Positions 18,420 through 27,170 of a stretch of DNA of 64,000 bases are shown piece after piece; the first letter of the stretch is position 1; each line of letters starts with the position of its first letter. Source of the stretch: Sporomusa sp. KB1. Lineage in GTDB: Bacteria; Bacillota; Negativicutes; Sporomusales; Sporomusaceae. Position numbers and translations under genes: made by a program. Below the pieces are notes generated by a model. It was not told the DNA's origin. It was given only the letters and a program-made list of their open reading frames with translations, and ran no database searches. The DNA lies in the NCBI RefSeq assembly GCF_007830295.1, contig NZ_VLKC01000002.1, positions 2,700,204 through 2,764,203 of the forward strand, written 5' to 3'.

Positions 18420-19053
18420 GAGAATCTCTCCGTCCGGTCTTTTTTATCAGCACATAACTTACTACAAGAGCTGCAGTTTGCTCAATATCTGTAACGACCC
18501 GGTTAACATGGCGGGAGCAAGCGGCATGAATGACCAGTGCCAGCGTTGCAACGCTAAGACCGGTAGCAGTGGCAACAAGGGCTTCTCCGACACCGCCGGT
18601 GATGGCCATAGGCTGGCCGGACTGGACATTGAACACGCTAAAAGAATTAATCATGCCAATGACAGTACCGAGTAACCCCAGCAGTGGAGAAAGAGTGACA
18701 ACCATGCTAAGATCGTCGAGATGTTCGCGTAACCGGGCAGAGGTCAGGGTGGCTGCGCTTTCAAGAGCGTTTTCCACCTGACTGCCCCGCTGAAGGGCGA
18801 CAAGGCCGGCATGGGCCACTATGGCCAGAGCATGTTGGGTTTGTTCACAGAGTTGGGCAGCTTCGCTGAAGCGCTGTTTTTCCAGCAGGGGCTGCAGCTT
18901 CTGCCGGAAAGATTCGGCACTGGCTGTTATTGTCCGGTAATAGAGAAAACGTTCGACTGCAATGGCGACTACAAACAGTGAGCAGGCCACCAGCAGGTAC
19001 ATGACCGGGCCGCCTTTATGAAATAAATTAATAGTTTGACTTATGAACTCCAT
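18406..19053 (-). CDS. exbB: ExbB/TolQ family proton channel protein
   Basis: The 215-residue protein has an N-terminal membrane helix (about 15-35) and a MotA/TolQ/ExbB channel domain with two further helices (LGLLGTVIGMINSF and ATGLSVATLALVIHA). The start ATG 19053 follows aaaggagc and overlaps the 3' end of the PepSY gene by 26 bp. It makes the proton channel with ExbD in the cytoplasmic membrane. Confidence 0.93.
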   Translation of the reverse strand: MEFISQTINLFHKGGPVMYLLVACSLFVVAIAVERFLYYRTITASAESFRQKLQPLLEKQRFSEAAQLCEQTQHALAIVAHAGLVALQRGSQVENALESAATLTSARLREHLDDLSMVVTLSPLLGLLGTVIGMINSFSVFNVQSGQPMAITGGVGEALVATATGLSVATLALVIHAACSRHVNRVVTDIEQTAALVVSYVLIKKTGRRDSHEIA

Positions 19054-20599
19054 CGATTTGCTCCTTTATTTTTAATTTTTTCGGTGTCAGATAACTGTTA
19101 TTTTTTTGCCGCAGGGACACATATCTGGCAGTAAAAGCCATTACTATTCCCAGCAGGGCAGCTGTCAGGTCAACGCCGGCCGTCATCCAGTCACCGCCGC
19201 CAACTGTGTTTAGCAGGCCAGTATTGGTGGTCAATGCGTTAACAAACGGCAATCCTATACAAAGCACTGCGGCAAAGCGCAGTTGTTCCGTCCAGGCCTG
19301 ATGAGGCGGGCGCAGCAACGCATGTAAAAGCATGAACAGCCAGATACTGAAAAATAGTATTATTTCGGCCTCGGCCCGGTCCTTAAGAGAAACCGGCAAA
19401 AGCCGGTTGGCCCATAAATAAGCGGTGCAGGCGGTTATTAAGCCGCTTATAACTGTGATATTCAAGGCCTCAATGGCCCGGTAACCGCATTGCGTTGCCA
19501 GGCTTGCGTCGACATAACGGCTGCGGCGTTTGACTGTAAAGAATATCAGCCCGGCAGCGATCATGGCACAACTAGCTAAGCCGGCTATAAAGTAAAGCCA
19601 GGAAATGGTATAACCGCCAAATTTGGCTGCATGCAAACCAGCCAAAAAACGGAAGGCATATACATAGGGGTTCCAGTTGGTATGAGTGCTGAGCAGCTGA
19701 CCGGTGGCGCCGTCAAAAGTCGCCCGGTCGCCTACGACCGCTATCCGGTCATCGATACGCCGGATAAAAGTTACCGTAGCTTGCCGGTCACCCGGATTTT
19801 TTACCTGAACAAGCATCACTGCATTCTTGCCTAACTGTTCTTCAGCTAAAGGCAGCAACTGCTCTAAGGGCACCAGCGCGGCAGGCGTATTGGCGCGGGC
19901 ACGGTCCTGAAACTGAAAAGCGTCCGCCCACAATCCCGCCTGATTCTTATAAAGCAGCTGAGAGGCAAGCGGCATTAAAAAGAAGAAGGTAAGAATCATA
20001 CCGGTATAAGTTATCATCAGCACAAAAGGCAGGGTAAGCACACCGCTTAGGGTATGGGCGCCAAACCAGGTTCGCCGCCAACGCAAGCGGAAGAAATCGG
20101 CAAAAACCCGTTTGTGAATGATTATCCCGGATAGTATCGCCGCCAGCATCACCACCGACGACAACCCAACCAGCCACAGACCTGCTTTACCGCTGCTCAG
20201 GTCTGTATGAAACCGGGCAAAAAAGTGGCCGCCTTCTGACTGGCGTTCTTTGAGCACCTTACCTGTCAGTGGGTCCAGGTAACGTTCCAGCGATATTGCG
20301 CCTTTTTTCCAGACGATCTCCAGTACCGGTGAACGCTCCTGCGGCAGATGGATTAACCAGCTATCGGCCTGGGGTGCAAACAGACGGAGCTTCTTATCAG
20401 CTGCCGCAAGCGACTGGATAGGCGCTGTTTCGTTTACCCTTAGTTCCGGTTTCATCCAGTGGGTCAATTCGGGTTCGAACACTGCCAGTGTTCCGGTAAG
20501 GAAAATAGCGAACAGCAGCCAGCCAAAAACCAATCCTCCCCAGGTATGAAGTTTCCTCATGGACTGGGTAAAAAGTTTGTTTGTATTTAATTTATTCAT
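19028..20599 (-). CDS. PepSY-associated TM helix protein (iron-uptake associated)
   Basis: The start is ATG 20599 with aaaggag upstream. An in-frame upstream extension runs to 20713 but lacks a ribosome site and overlaps DUF3649. The 523-residue product has about eight membrane helices, a periplasmic PepSY-like domain between helices 1 and 2 (about residues 45-150), and the family start MRKLHTWGGLVFGWLLF. Members are found in siderophore uptake operons (PiuB/FpvG-like) and are thought to reduce ferri-siderophores or move electrons across the membrane. Its place between a receptor and exbB supports a role in iron release. Confidence 0.88.
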   Translation of the reverse strand: MNKLNTNKLFTQSMRKLHTWGGLVFGWLLFAIFLTGTLAVFEPELTHWMKPELRVNETAPIQSLAAADKKLRLFAPQADSWLIHLPQERSPVLEIVWKKGAISLERYLDPLTGKVLKERQSEGGHFFARFHTDLSSGKAGLWLVGLSSVVMLAAILSGIIIHKRVFADFFRLRWRRTWFGAHTLSGVLTLPFVLMITYTGMILTFFFLMPLASQLLYKNQAGLWADAFQFQDRARANTPAALVPLEQLLPLAEEQLGKNAVMLVQVKNPGDRQATVTFIRRIDDRIAVVGDRATFDGATGQLLSTHTNWNPYVYAFRFLAGLHAAKFGGYTISWLYFIAGLASCAMIAAGLIFFTVKRRSRYVDASLATQCGYRAIEALNITVISGLITACTAYLWANRLLPVSLKDRAEAEIILFFSIWLFMLLHALLRPPHQAWTEQLRFAAVLCIGLPFVNALTTNTGLLNTVGGGDWMTAGVDLTAALLGIVMAFTARYVSLRQKNNSYLTPKKLKIKEQIDGVHKSNY

Positions 20600-20613
20600 T
20601 GTGGTATTCTCCT

Positions 20614-20943
20614 TTATTTCAACCAGGCAGCCAGAGCGCAAAAGCAGCACACTGCCGTTAATGCGAATATATCTTGCCAGGCGCGCCGGACAGTCGGAGC
20701 GGCGAAGGACCACAAGAGAGCTCCAAGATAGATCAAACCGGGAAATAGCGGACTGACGAATACAACTTCAACCGGTGGCAAAGGCAGCAATAATACCAGG
20801 GCTGCAAGAGCGCTGTAGGTCAGGGCATAGCCGCCGAGTACGGCGGCTAGAGCGCGCAGAATAAATTCTGCCGGCTGCGTCTGGCTGATGACGGATAGCG
20901 CTTCTCTACAGTAACGAACTGTTTTCAATACAAAGTGTTGCAT
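20614..20943 (-). CDS. DUF3649-like small membrane protein of an iron-uptake operon
   Basis: The 109-residue protein has about three hydrophobic segments (residues 23-50, 58-78 and 87-107) and a positively charged N-terminus. Short proteins of this kind (DUF3649, 'iron uptake protein') commonly lie between a TonB-dependent receptor and a PepSY protein, exactly as here. It is 14 bp after the receptor and 14 bp before the PepSY gene. Function is not established. Confidence 0.75.
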   Translation of the reverse strand: MQHFVLKTVRYCREALSVISQTQPAEFILRALAAVLGGYALTYSALAALVLLLPLPPVEVVFVSPLFPGLIYLGALLWSFAAPTVRRAWQDIFALTAVCCFCALAAWLK

Positions 20944-20957
20944 AGCTGGCCCCCAAC

Positions 20958-23207
20958 TTACAACTGCATAGTTGCCGACAGCTTAAAGGTGCGTGGGCCG
21001 CCCAGCGTGACATAATTCTCGCTGCTGAAACATCCTGCCCAGTAATGCTTGTCAAACACGTTTTCCACACTAAGCCGGTAGATGACCGGAGTCTTATTAA
21101 TGACGGTTTTGTACCGTGCACCAATATCATAGCGTACCCAGCTTGGAATTTTTATGGTGTTCGCATTATCGATATATTGGGAACCGGTATATACCGCCAG
21201 GAGAGAAAGCGTTAAATCCTTATTCCACGGCGTGTCCCACTCGACGCCGGCATTCATTGTCCATTTGGGTACGCCAAACGGGGTATTGCCGTTATTGGCG
21301 CTTACATTGGAACGGACCAGTTCGCCACGGGTATAGGCAATTCCGCCTAACAGACGGAGATTTTTCGTTATGCTGCCGAAGGTATTCCATTCAATGCCGC
21401 GGTTTTTCTGTTCACCGTCATAGGAATAGATATCGTCAGTAGTCATATAGCTTGGCATATTGATTTGAAAAAAGGCCAGTGTATTGGCGAATCTTCCCTT
21501 GTCCCATTTGATGCCGATTTCCTGTTGTTTGGTTTTATACGGCGCCAGTACTTCGTTGGCATTGTCATACGCTACCCCAACCATGGCTCCGGGTGAAAGC
21601 GCCTTAATATAATTGGCGTAGAGTGACACCGAATCTCCCCATGGTTTGACTATAAGGCCAACCATCGGCAGAGTGGCGTTGGCGTCCTTAGTGGCAGTCA
21701 ACGTGGGTGCGCCGGTGGCAAAGGTACTGGAATATTTATAGCTGGTCTGGTTCACATTTTGCCGCCGAGCCCCTAAGGTTAACTGCACTTTGTCTTCATC
21801 AAAGGAAAGCGTGTCGGCCAGAAGATAACTGGAAAGTTCAGTAACGAGCGTCTTATTACCCTTGGCCGGCGATATCAGGCTGTTGTAGTAGCCGGCAAGC
21901 GAGACCGGGTTATAAATGTTCGTTACATAATTACCGGTGCCAGAAGTATATGCATTGGAATAATCGGTATCCTGGAAGCTTGCCCCTAAAACGAGCTGAT
22001 GTTTTACCGCACCAGTTCGGTACGTGCCGCGCAGTCCAAAATCAGCGGAAGTGGTGTCGGTCCAGAAGTATTGATTAAAGACATTCCGGGCTTTGGCTGT
22101 TCCGTCCGACTGGAGATTCAGCACATGATTACCGTTGATGAAGCCGGTGGCTCTGGACGATAGTTTGCCGATGCCGGCATACGCGGTCAAATTGTCCTGA
22201 ATGTCATACTCGCCTTTGAACAGAACCCCATTATTCCGTATTGTGCCTGATGTGCCCTTGTACGCATTGGTTGATCCGTCCGGAGCGTCCACGTAACCTT
22301 TGCCTAGGTAATACATGGAAGTGGCTCCATTGTCATAACTTTCCTGCGAGCCGAAGGCATCCAGGGAGAGACGCCATTTGTCTTTTTGATAATCCACACC
22401 CAGAGCGCCCAGCAACCGTTCTTTGGACTGCCCGTCGACTGCGGTGTCACCGTCTGCATAGACGCCGTTGAAACGAATACCCCATTCTTTGTTTTCACCA
22501 TAACGGCGACCAATATCAATATGGCCGCCCAAGTGGGACGAGGAGGTATAGCTGGTGGTAAAGTTAGTGATGTCCTCTTCGCCGGCGCGTTTAGGCATCA
22601 GGTTGATGGCACCGCCCACTGAAGTATTTACACCGCCGTAAAGAAAGGAACTGGGACCCTTAAGTACTTCCACCCGTTCCAGAAATTCAACCGGAACATG
22701 GTATTGCGGCGCTAAACCCTGCATACCGTTAAAATAGAGATGTTGATAATTTACTTCTAACCCGCGGATCATATAGTTTTCATTGATATGGCCGGTAGAG
22801 GTGGTAAACCGGACGGACGGATCGTTGATGAGTACATCGTACAGCGTATCGGCTTGCTTATCTTCCATGGTCTGAACGGTATAACTGGTGATGTTAAACG
22901 GCGTGTCCATAAAATCTTTATTGCCCAGAATGCCAAGATTGGCAACGCGCGCCACCTGGCCACCGGCGTAAACCGGGGGAAGTATGTTATAACGATTGGC
23001 CGTCACTTTAACTTCGTCGAAGGTAAATTCTCGCTGCTCTGAAGCCTGTTCTGCCGCTGCCGCCTGTTCGGCTTTGGTTTCACCGGACATTGTGGCTGTG
23101 TTGGTTGTATCTTCCGCATAGCTAAACACCGGCGTATTCCAGAACAGGCTGCTGCCAAGCAAGGTGCAGAGCAAACGTTTTTTGACTGGGGATAACTTTT
23201 TTGGCAT
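20958..23207 (-). CDS. TonB-dependent siderophore receptor
   Basis: The 749-residue protein has a signal peptide (residues about 1-30), a linker, a plug domain (about 75-215 with VRFTTSTGHINENYMIRG and EVLKGPSSFLYGG) and a 22-strand-type barrel ending in FKLSATMQL. The FhuA/FpvA-like plug motifs and length point to ferric siderophore uptake. It is the first gene of the iron operon. A Fur-like box lies about 100 bp upstream at 23301, so iron repression is likely. The siderophore cannot be deduced, and no siderophore synthesis genes are in the window. Confidence 0.93.
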   Translation of the reverse strand: MPKKLSPVKKRLLCTLLGSSLFWNTPVFSYAEDTTNTATMSGETKAEQAAAAEQASEQREFTFDEVKVTANRYNILPPVYAGGQVARVANLGILGNKDFMDTPFNITSYTVQTMEDKQADTLYDVLINDPSVRFTTSTGHINENYMIRGLEVNYQHLYFNGMQGLAPQYHVPVEFLERVEVLKGPSSFLYGGVNTSVGGAINLMPKRAGEEDITNFTTSYTSSSHLGGHIDIGRRYGENKEWGIRFNGVYADGDTAVDGQSKERLLGALGVDYQKDKWRLSLDAFGSQESYDNGATSMYYLGKGYVDAPDGSTNAYKGTSGTIRNNGVLFKGEYDIQDNLTAYAGIGKLSSRATGFINGNHVLNLQSDGTAKARNVFNQYFWTDTTSADFGLRGTYRTGAVKHQLVLGASFQDTDYSNAYTSGTGNYVTNIYNPVSLAGYYNSLISPAKGNKTLVTELSSYLLADTLSFDEDKVQLTLGARRQNVNQTSYKYSSTFATGAPTLTATKDANATLPMVGLIVKPWGDSVSLYANYIKALSPGAMVGVAYDNANEVLAPYKTKQQEIGIKWDKGRFANTLAFFQINMPSYMTTDDIYSYDGEQKNRGIEWNTFGSITKNLRLLGGIAYTRGELVRSNVSANNGNTPFGVPKWTMNAGVEWDTPWNKDLTLSLLAVYTGSQYIDNANTIKIPSWVRYDIGARYKTVINKTPVIYRLSVENVFDKHYWAGCFSSENYVTLGGPRTFKLSATMQL

Positions 23208-23300
23208 GTGTGTGTCTCCTTACTTAATAAAATTACCTGACATATCCTCTAGCTTTGAGTGTCAGATTTATAGTGGGCAACATTTGCCCATAAAAGCAAA

Positions 23301-23315
23301 TGATTATTATTCTCA
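23301..23315 (-). promoter_or_regulatory. Fur box upstream of the siderophore receptor
   Basis: Read on the minus strand the 15-mer TGAGAATAATAATCA matches the 7-1-7 Fur consensus TGATAATnATTATCA at all but two positions. It lies about 95 bp before the receptor ATG. Confidence 0.7.
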
Positions 23316-23414
23316 ATCATTTCTGTATAGATAGAATAGCAAGCATAAAACTCTCAGTAAATGGTGATTTTTCTAAAGTGGCCTGGATTTTTTCCCAAAG
23401 CTTTTGGTAGCACA

Positions 23415-23430
23415 TGTAACCATTGTTACA
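23415..23430. promoter_or_regulatory. Palindromic operator candidate TGTAAC-N4-GTTACA
   Basis: A perfect 6-4-6 inverted repeat lies 20 bp upstream of the araC-type -35 box, in the divergent regulatory region. It could bind an unidentified dimeric regulator. Confidence 0.4.
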
Positions 23431-23450
23431 AAATCAAGCAAAAGGAATTA

Positions 23451-23479
23451 TTGACAGGAGGTATAACAGTTACTATAAT
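23451..23479 (+). promoter_or_regulatory. Consensus sigma-A promoter of the AraC regulator
   Basis: TTGACA (23451-23456), a 17-bp spacer and TATAAT (23474-23479) match the consensus at all 12 positions. The promoter is 94 bp before the araC-type start. Confidence 0.88.
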
Positions 23480-23502
23480 AATGATAATAATTATCATTAT
23501 TA
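23476..23502. promoter_or_regulatory. 27-bp palindromic Fur box overlapping the -10 element
   Basis: A perfect palindrome centred on 23489 contains AATGATAAT-A-ATTATCATT, the Fur 9-1-9 core. It overlaps the TATAAT and the start site of the araC-type promoter, so iron-loaded Fur should repress this regulator. Confidence 0.88.
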
Positions 23503-23572
23503 AAAAGAAATCGTCTACGTAAACCTGATTCGAAACAATGCTCTTTCAGAATGCTGCCAGAAGAGAGGCCTA

Positions 23573-24409
23573 ATGTGTATGCAAGTAAATATTAATGACT
23601 TAGCTAATTATTTTTCCAAAGTTAATTTTACCGTGATTGATGTAATCAAATGGATGGTGCCACCTGGGAAAAAGCATTTTGGTGCTTTCACACCTCCATG
23701 TTCCGGATTAATTTTTCCCCTGCGGGGGCGGGCAAGAATGTTTTTTGACGATATTCCCTATGAGATGGAACCAGGGAAAATTTTTTATGCCGGTCCAAAC
23801 TTGCCTTTGGATAAAGAGGTTCTGGGAGAAACCGAATGGGAGCTTATGATTATCCACTATGAAGTTTATAATAATGACAAGGGATTTCCCGGCGGCCTAC
23901 CTCATTATCAGCTTGATGCGGTCTGCAGTCCCCGTCTTACCGATCTGCTATACCGGCTGTTTTGTGTCAGTGCCAAACGGGACAGTCTGTCAGTACGGCA
24001 AGCGAAATCACTGTTTCTTGCTATTTGGGACGAAATTGTAACCTGCGCAGTCAACCGGCGTAACGAAAAGGGACAGGATCTGATGGGGCAAGCTGTGAAG
24101 TATATCAACTGTCACTATATGGAGCCGCTCAGTGTACCGAAAATGGCTAACCAATATGGCTTAAACAGCAAGCAGTTTGCTTATCTGTTTAAGAAGTTTA
24201 TTGGCAAAGGGCCAAATGAATATGTAATTGAATGCCGGGTGCGCCGCGCCAGGGAGCTTTTATGTACTACGGACTGTTCAGTGGCCGATATTTCCCTTTG
24301 TGTAGGCTATTCTGACCCTTACTATTTTAGTAAGTTATTCAAAAAGCACACCGGTGTTTGTCCGATACAGTGCAGAGCTTTTCGGGAACGGGAAGATAGA
24401 ATTATATAG
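23573..24409 (+). CDS. AraC-family transcriptional regulator of iron uptake
   Basis: The 278-residue protein has an N-terminal cupin-like sensor domain (about residues 30-110) and two C-terminal helix-turn-helix motifs (about 178-272; LSVPKMANQYGLNSKQFAYL and VADISLCVGYSDPYYFSKLF). The start is ATG 23573 (ATG 23579 is also possible; gagagg lies upstream). It is divergent from the receptor operon and its promoter is covered by a Fur box. By analogy with YbtA/PchR/AlcR, it probably activates the receptor operon when the ferri-siderophore is bound. Confidence 0.9.
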   Translation: MCMQVNINDLANYFSKVNFTVIDVIKWMVPPGKKHFGAFTPPCSGLIFPLRGRARMFFDDIPYEMEPGKIFYAGPNLPLDKEVLGETEWELMIIHYEVYNNDKGFPGGLPHYQLDAVCSPRLTDLLYRLFCVSAKRDSLSVRQAKSLFLAIWDEIVTCAVNRRNEKGQDLMGQAVKYINCHYMEPLSVPKMANQYGLNSKQFAYLFKKFIGKGPNEYVIECRVRRARELLCTTDCSVADISLCVGYSDPYYFSKLFKKHTGVCPIQCRAFREREDRII

Positions 24410-24450
24410 ATTACTTTCTGTTCATTTATAGCAAGATGCTTATATATATA

Positions 24451-24487
24451 AGAAACTTTGTGAGTCTTTTTCACAAAGTTTCTTTTT
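24451..24487 (+). terminator. Terminator of the AraC regulator gene
   Basis: A perfect 13-bp stem (24451-24463 with 24471-24483) has a 7-nt loop and is followed by TTTT. Confidence 0.9.
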
Positions 24488-24500
24488 AGCTGACTTTCTT

Positions 24501-24533
24501 AATCCAGAGGGAAAGGTTAGCTTTCCCTGGATT
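24501..24533. other. Second hairpin of a tandem hairpin series
   Basis: Arms 24501-24515 and 24521-24533 pair over 13 bp with a 2-nt bulge and a 5-nt loop. No T-run follows. Confidence 0.5.
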
Positions 24534-24560
24534 GAACGACTAAGGCTTCTACCGGCGTCC

Positions 24561-24590
24561 GAAAAGACTTGGCCCAAGCCAAGTCTTTTC
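24561..24590. terminator. Third hairpin, terminator-like
   Basis: A perfect 13-bp stem (24561-24573 with 24578-24590) with a CCAA loop has A-rich and T-rich ends, so it could act in both directions. Confidence 0.6.
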
Positions 24591-24672
24591 TTATCTAAGG
24601 GAATCCTAAAAAACGTAAGCTATAATACAACTATTCACTGTGCAGATAATTAGTAAATTGGGGGTGAGAAGG

Positions 24673-24933
24673 GTGAAGAAGCTAGTACGACGTTTACTAA
24701 GTGGTGTATTAAGTCTTGTTACCACTTGTTTAATTATGGCCGCGCCGGTAGCGGCTATGGTGTATGCAGCAGAGCCTATAGAAGCTGTGGAAAGTTTCGG
24801 GATAAGGGATGCTATTCAGGGAAAATACATTGATAGGGAAAAAGATCAACTTGAACTTAAGGTTGAGCGACAATTAGGAAAGTGGGAGAATAAAAAAATC
24901 AATGGTGACAATGCCTTGACAAGGAAAGAATAA
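24673..24933 (+). CDS. Small exported protein of unknown function
   Basis: The start is GTG 24673, with ggggtgag 5-10 nt upstream; the earlier in-frame GTG 24640 has no ribosome site. The 86-residue product has a clear signal peptide (KKLVRRLLSGVLS, hydrophobic core, likely cleavage after VYA near residue 34). The mature part is about 50 residues, highly charged (Lys/Glu/Asp) and Cys-free. I do not recognise a family. It lies 55 bp before an OmpR-type response regulator and its kinase, and the same transcript may continue into them. It could be a periplasmic modulator of the sensor or a stress protein, which is inference only. Confidence 0.65.
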   Translation: MKKLVRRLLSGVLSLVTTCLIMAAPVAAMVYAAEPIEAVESFGIRDAIQGKYIDREKDQLELKVERQLGKWENKKINGDNALTRKE

Positions 24934-24988
24934 TACCATACTCTTTGGATAGGTAATATTATGCGAGGAACAGGGTAGGAGTGATTTT

Positions 24989-25663
24989 ATGAAAATTTTA
25001 GTTGTCGAGGATGATGATCCCTTACGGGAGGCCATAATTTCTCTCTTGACTGAGGAAAATTATATTACCAATGAAGCTGCCACCGGCGATGAAGGCTTGT
25101 ATTTGGCCCAGCAAGGGATCTATGATTTGCTGATACTGGATATTATGTTGCCTGAAGTTAGTGGTTTGGAGATTGTCAAGAAGGTCAGGGCTGTTGATAA
25201 AGAGGTGCCTATCTTATTATTAACAGCCCGTGACAGTGTAGAGGATAAGGTGAATGGCCTGGAGATCGGGGCTGATGATTATCTGGTTAAACCGTTTGCG
25301 ATTCAGGAACTGTTAGCGCGTATAAAAGCCTTGATTCGCCGCTACGGGTCACTGGCAAATGACGGAAAAATCAGTTATGGTGGTGTTACGGTAGACAGCA
25401 GGCTGCATGACGGCTTTGTTGAGAATCAGGCGCTAGGTCTAACTACTAAAGAATATGAGGTATTAGAATTCCTGATTTTGAATAAAGAGCAGATTTTAAC
25501 CAGAGAGCAGATATTTGATCGTGTGTGGGGTTTTGAATCTGAAACCACCATTAGTGTGGTTGATTTGTATATTCATTATTTGCGCAAAAAAATGGCTCAA
25601 TCCGGTCATGACAGTTTGCTGCGCACAGTACGCGGCGCTGGCTTTATGTTTAAGGAGAAATAA
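24989..25663 (+). CDS. OmpR/PhoB-family response regulator
   Basis: The 224-residue protein has a receiver domain (residues 1-115) with acidic pocket ED(8-10), phosphorylation site D51 in LILDIMLPE and K near 101 (LVKPFA), and a winged-helix domain (about 128-222) with RTVRGAGFMF. The next gene, 2 bp away, is its histidine kinase. It lies upstream of the first TolC-MacAB-type efflux operon and probably controls it, as in CusR/BaeR-like loci. Confidence 0.93.
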   Translation: MKILVVEDDDPLREAIISLLTEENYITNEAATGDEGLYLAQQGIYDLLILDIMLPEVSGLEIVKKVRAVDKEVPILLLTARDSVEDKVNGLEIGADDYLVKPFAIQELLARIKALIRRYGSLANDGKISYGGVTVDSRLHDGFVENQALGLTTKEYEVLEFLILNKEQILTREQIFDRVWGFESETTISVVDLYIHYLRKKMAQSGHDSLLRTVRGAGFMFKEK

Positions 25664-25665
25664 GG

Positions 25666-26937
25666 ATGTTTAAACGCACTCTTCGCCGCTTGTCGGCGAT
25701 GAATTCGATCGTGTTTTTATTGATTTTTTTGTTCTTTGGGACTATTATTTATGGCTTCGTAGCATACCGCTTTTTTGATAAGGTGGATGAAGCCATGCTT
25801 CTTAAGATCAAAAATTATTCCATTGTGGATGGTAAAATGGTTCCGTATAGCCGGAGCAGGTTTTTGTTCGACCCGCGCATTTTTATCCTGATACGGGACG
25901 ACAGGGGACAGGTTAGCACGATATTTCCTTATGATAAAGATAATATGGAAAATGTGTTAGAGTTGATAGCCGATGTTCTGCCATACCAGTTTCAAACCAG
26001 AACTATTGAAAATCATACATATAGAATTCTCGATGTTCCGTATCGACATCCGAATAACATCCTGGATACGGAGCGGGGACCTGTTGCTGTCAAGGCTCTT
26101 ATCGCTGTGGGTATAGTTGATTCGGAAGTGGCTTCCTTGCATGATTTGCTCATCGTTATCGCCAGTGGACTTGTTATTGGCATGATCATTATTGTTTTTG
26201 CCAGCTATAACTTGGCAAGACGGTCAATGATTCCGATTCAGGCTTCCTGGGAAAAACAACAGCAGTTTGTTGCCGATGCCTCGCATGAACTACGGACGCC
26301 GCTTGCTGTGGTTACAAGCAATGCTGAACTTATCTTGCGGCACCCTGCTCATTCAGTGGAAGAAGAAAGCATCCGGGTAACGAACATCATCAGGGAAGTC
26401 AGGCGTATGACCAAACTGGTCTCCAACCTGCTTACGCTGGCTAGGTCTGACGCCAATCAAATTGAAATCAACTTAGCCTATGTGAATGGGAATGAAGTCA
26501 TTGAGACTATCACAGAGCTGTTTATACCACTAGCGGAGATGGAGGGTCTTACACTGCAGGTGAAGCTTGATGAACAGCTGGAGCTAATGGCAGACAAAGA
26601 GCGGTTGCATCAACTGCTGGTCATTTTGCTGGATAATGCCATAAAATACACACCACCACCCGGACAACTGCTAATTACCGGCAGTAAGCAGGGAAATTCG
26701 CTGGTAATAACTGTTGAAGATTCCGGACCGGGAATACCAACCGAGGATTTGCCACATGTTTTTGACCGGTTTTACCGGGGGGATAAGGCCCGGTCGCGGG
26801 AAAAAGGCGGTACAGGTCTGGGCCTCTCTATTGCTAAATGGATTGTGGACCAGCATGGCGGAAAAATTAATGTCGCGAACAAAAGCGGCGGCGGTGCAAA
26901 GTTTAGTGTCGTATTGCCTGCAAAAATTAATAAATAA
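25666..26937 (+). CDS. Sensor histidine kinase
   Basis: The 423-residue protein has two membrane helices (about residues 12-38 and 158-182) flanking a ~120-residue extracytoplasmic sensor region. It then has a short linker, HisKA with H207 in DASHELRTPL, and HATPase with DNAIKYTPP, DSGPGIP and GTGLGLSIAK. It lies 2 bp after its regulator, indicating one transcript. The stimulus is unknown; the nearby exported protein and efflux pump suggest envelope stress or a toxic compound. Confidence 0.92.
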   Translation: MFKRTLRRLSAMNSIVFLLIFLFFGTIIYGFVAYRFFDKVDEAMLLKIKNYSIVDGKMVPYSRSRFLFDPRIFILIRDDRGQVSTIFPYDKDNMENVLELIADVLPYQFQTRTIENHTYRILDVPYRHPNNILDTERGPVAVKALIAVGIVDSEVASLHDLLIVIASGLVIGMIIIVFASYNLARRSMIPIQASWEKQQQFVADASHELRTPLAVVTSNAELILRHPAHSVEEESIRVTNIIREVRRMTKLVSNLLTLARSDANQIEINLAYVNGNEVIETITELFIPLAEMEGLTLQVKLDEQLELMADKERLHQLLVILLDNAIKYTPPPGQLLITGSKQGNSLVITVEDSGPGIPTEDLPHVFDRFYRGDKARSREKGGTGLGLSIAKWIVDQHGGKINVANKSGGGAKFSVVLPAKINK

Positions 26938-26982
26938 TAGAGCGTGTTTCAAAAAAAAACACTTTCATTAATATTCTTTAAA

Positions 26983-27088
26983 CTGTTATAAAATACCCCG
27001 GTGTTAAACACCAAAAAGTCGCACAGCAAGGGCATACCCGATTTCTATGCTGAAAGGCTCAACGGCAAAGAGGGGTATTTTGTAACAG
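26983..27088 (+). other. 106-bp element with 17-bp complementary ends (structured RNA or MITE remnant)
   Basis: The ends 26983-26999 and 27072-27088 pair over 17 bp with a single G-U. The interior holds a GGTGT-TAA-ACACC hairpin (27000-27012) and a further region with GGGCATACCC that can form small stems. It is followed 6 bp later by a strong terminator. It may be a riboswitch-like leader for the efflux operon or a miniature transposon remnant with terminal inverted repeats. I could not match it to a known riboswitch consensus. Confidence 0.5.
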
Positions 27089-27093
27089 CCTCT

Positions 27094-27146
27094 AATAGTA
27101 GAAAGAGCACTTGTTATTTTACGAGTGCTCTTTCTACTATTTAACT
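27094..27146 (+). terminator. Strong terminator upstream of the efflux operon
   Basis: A perfect 18-bp stem (27094-27111 with 27124-27141) has a 12-nt loop and a T-rich tail. It either ends the two-component transcript or forms the expression platform of the element just before it. Confidence 0.85.
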
Positions 27147-27170
27147 CTTTTCTATTAGTCAGTGAACCCG

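Noticed and set aside
26983..27088. Cyclic-di-GMP (GEMM-I) riboswitch
   Set aside because: There are only partial look-alikes of its core (gcacag, ggcaaag), the order and spacing do not fit, and the tetraloop and receptor are missing.
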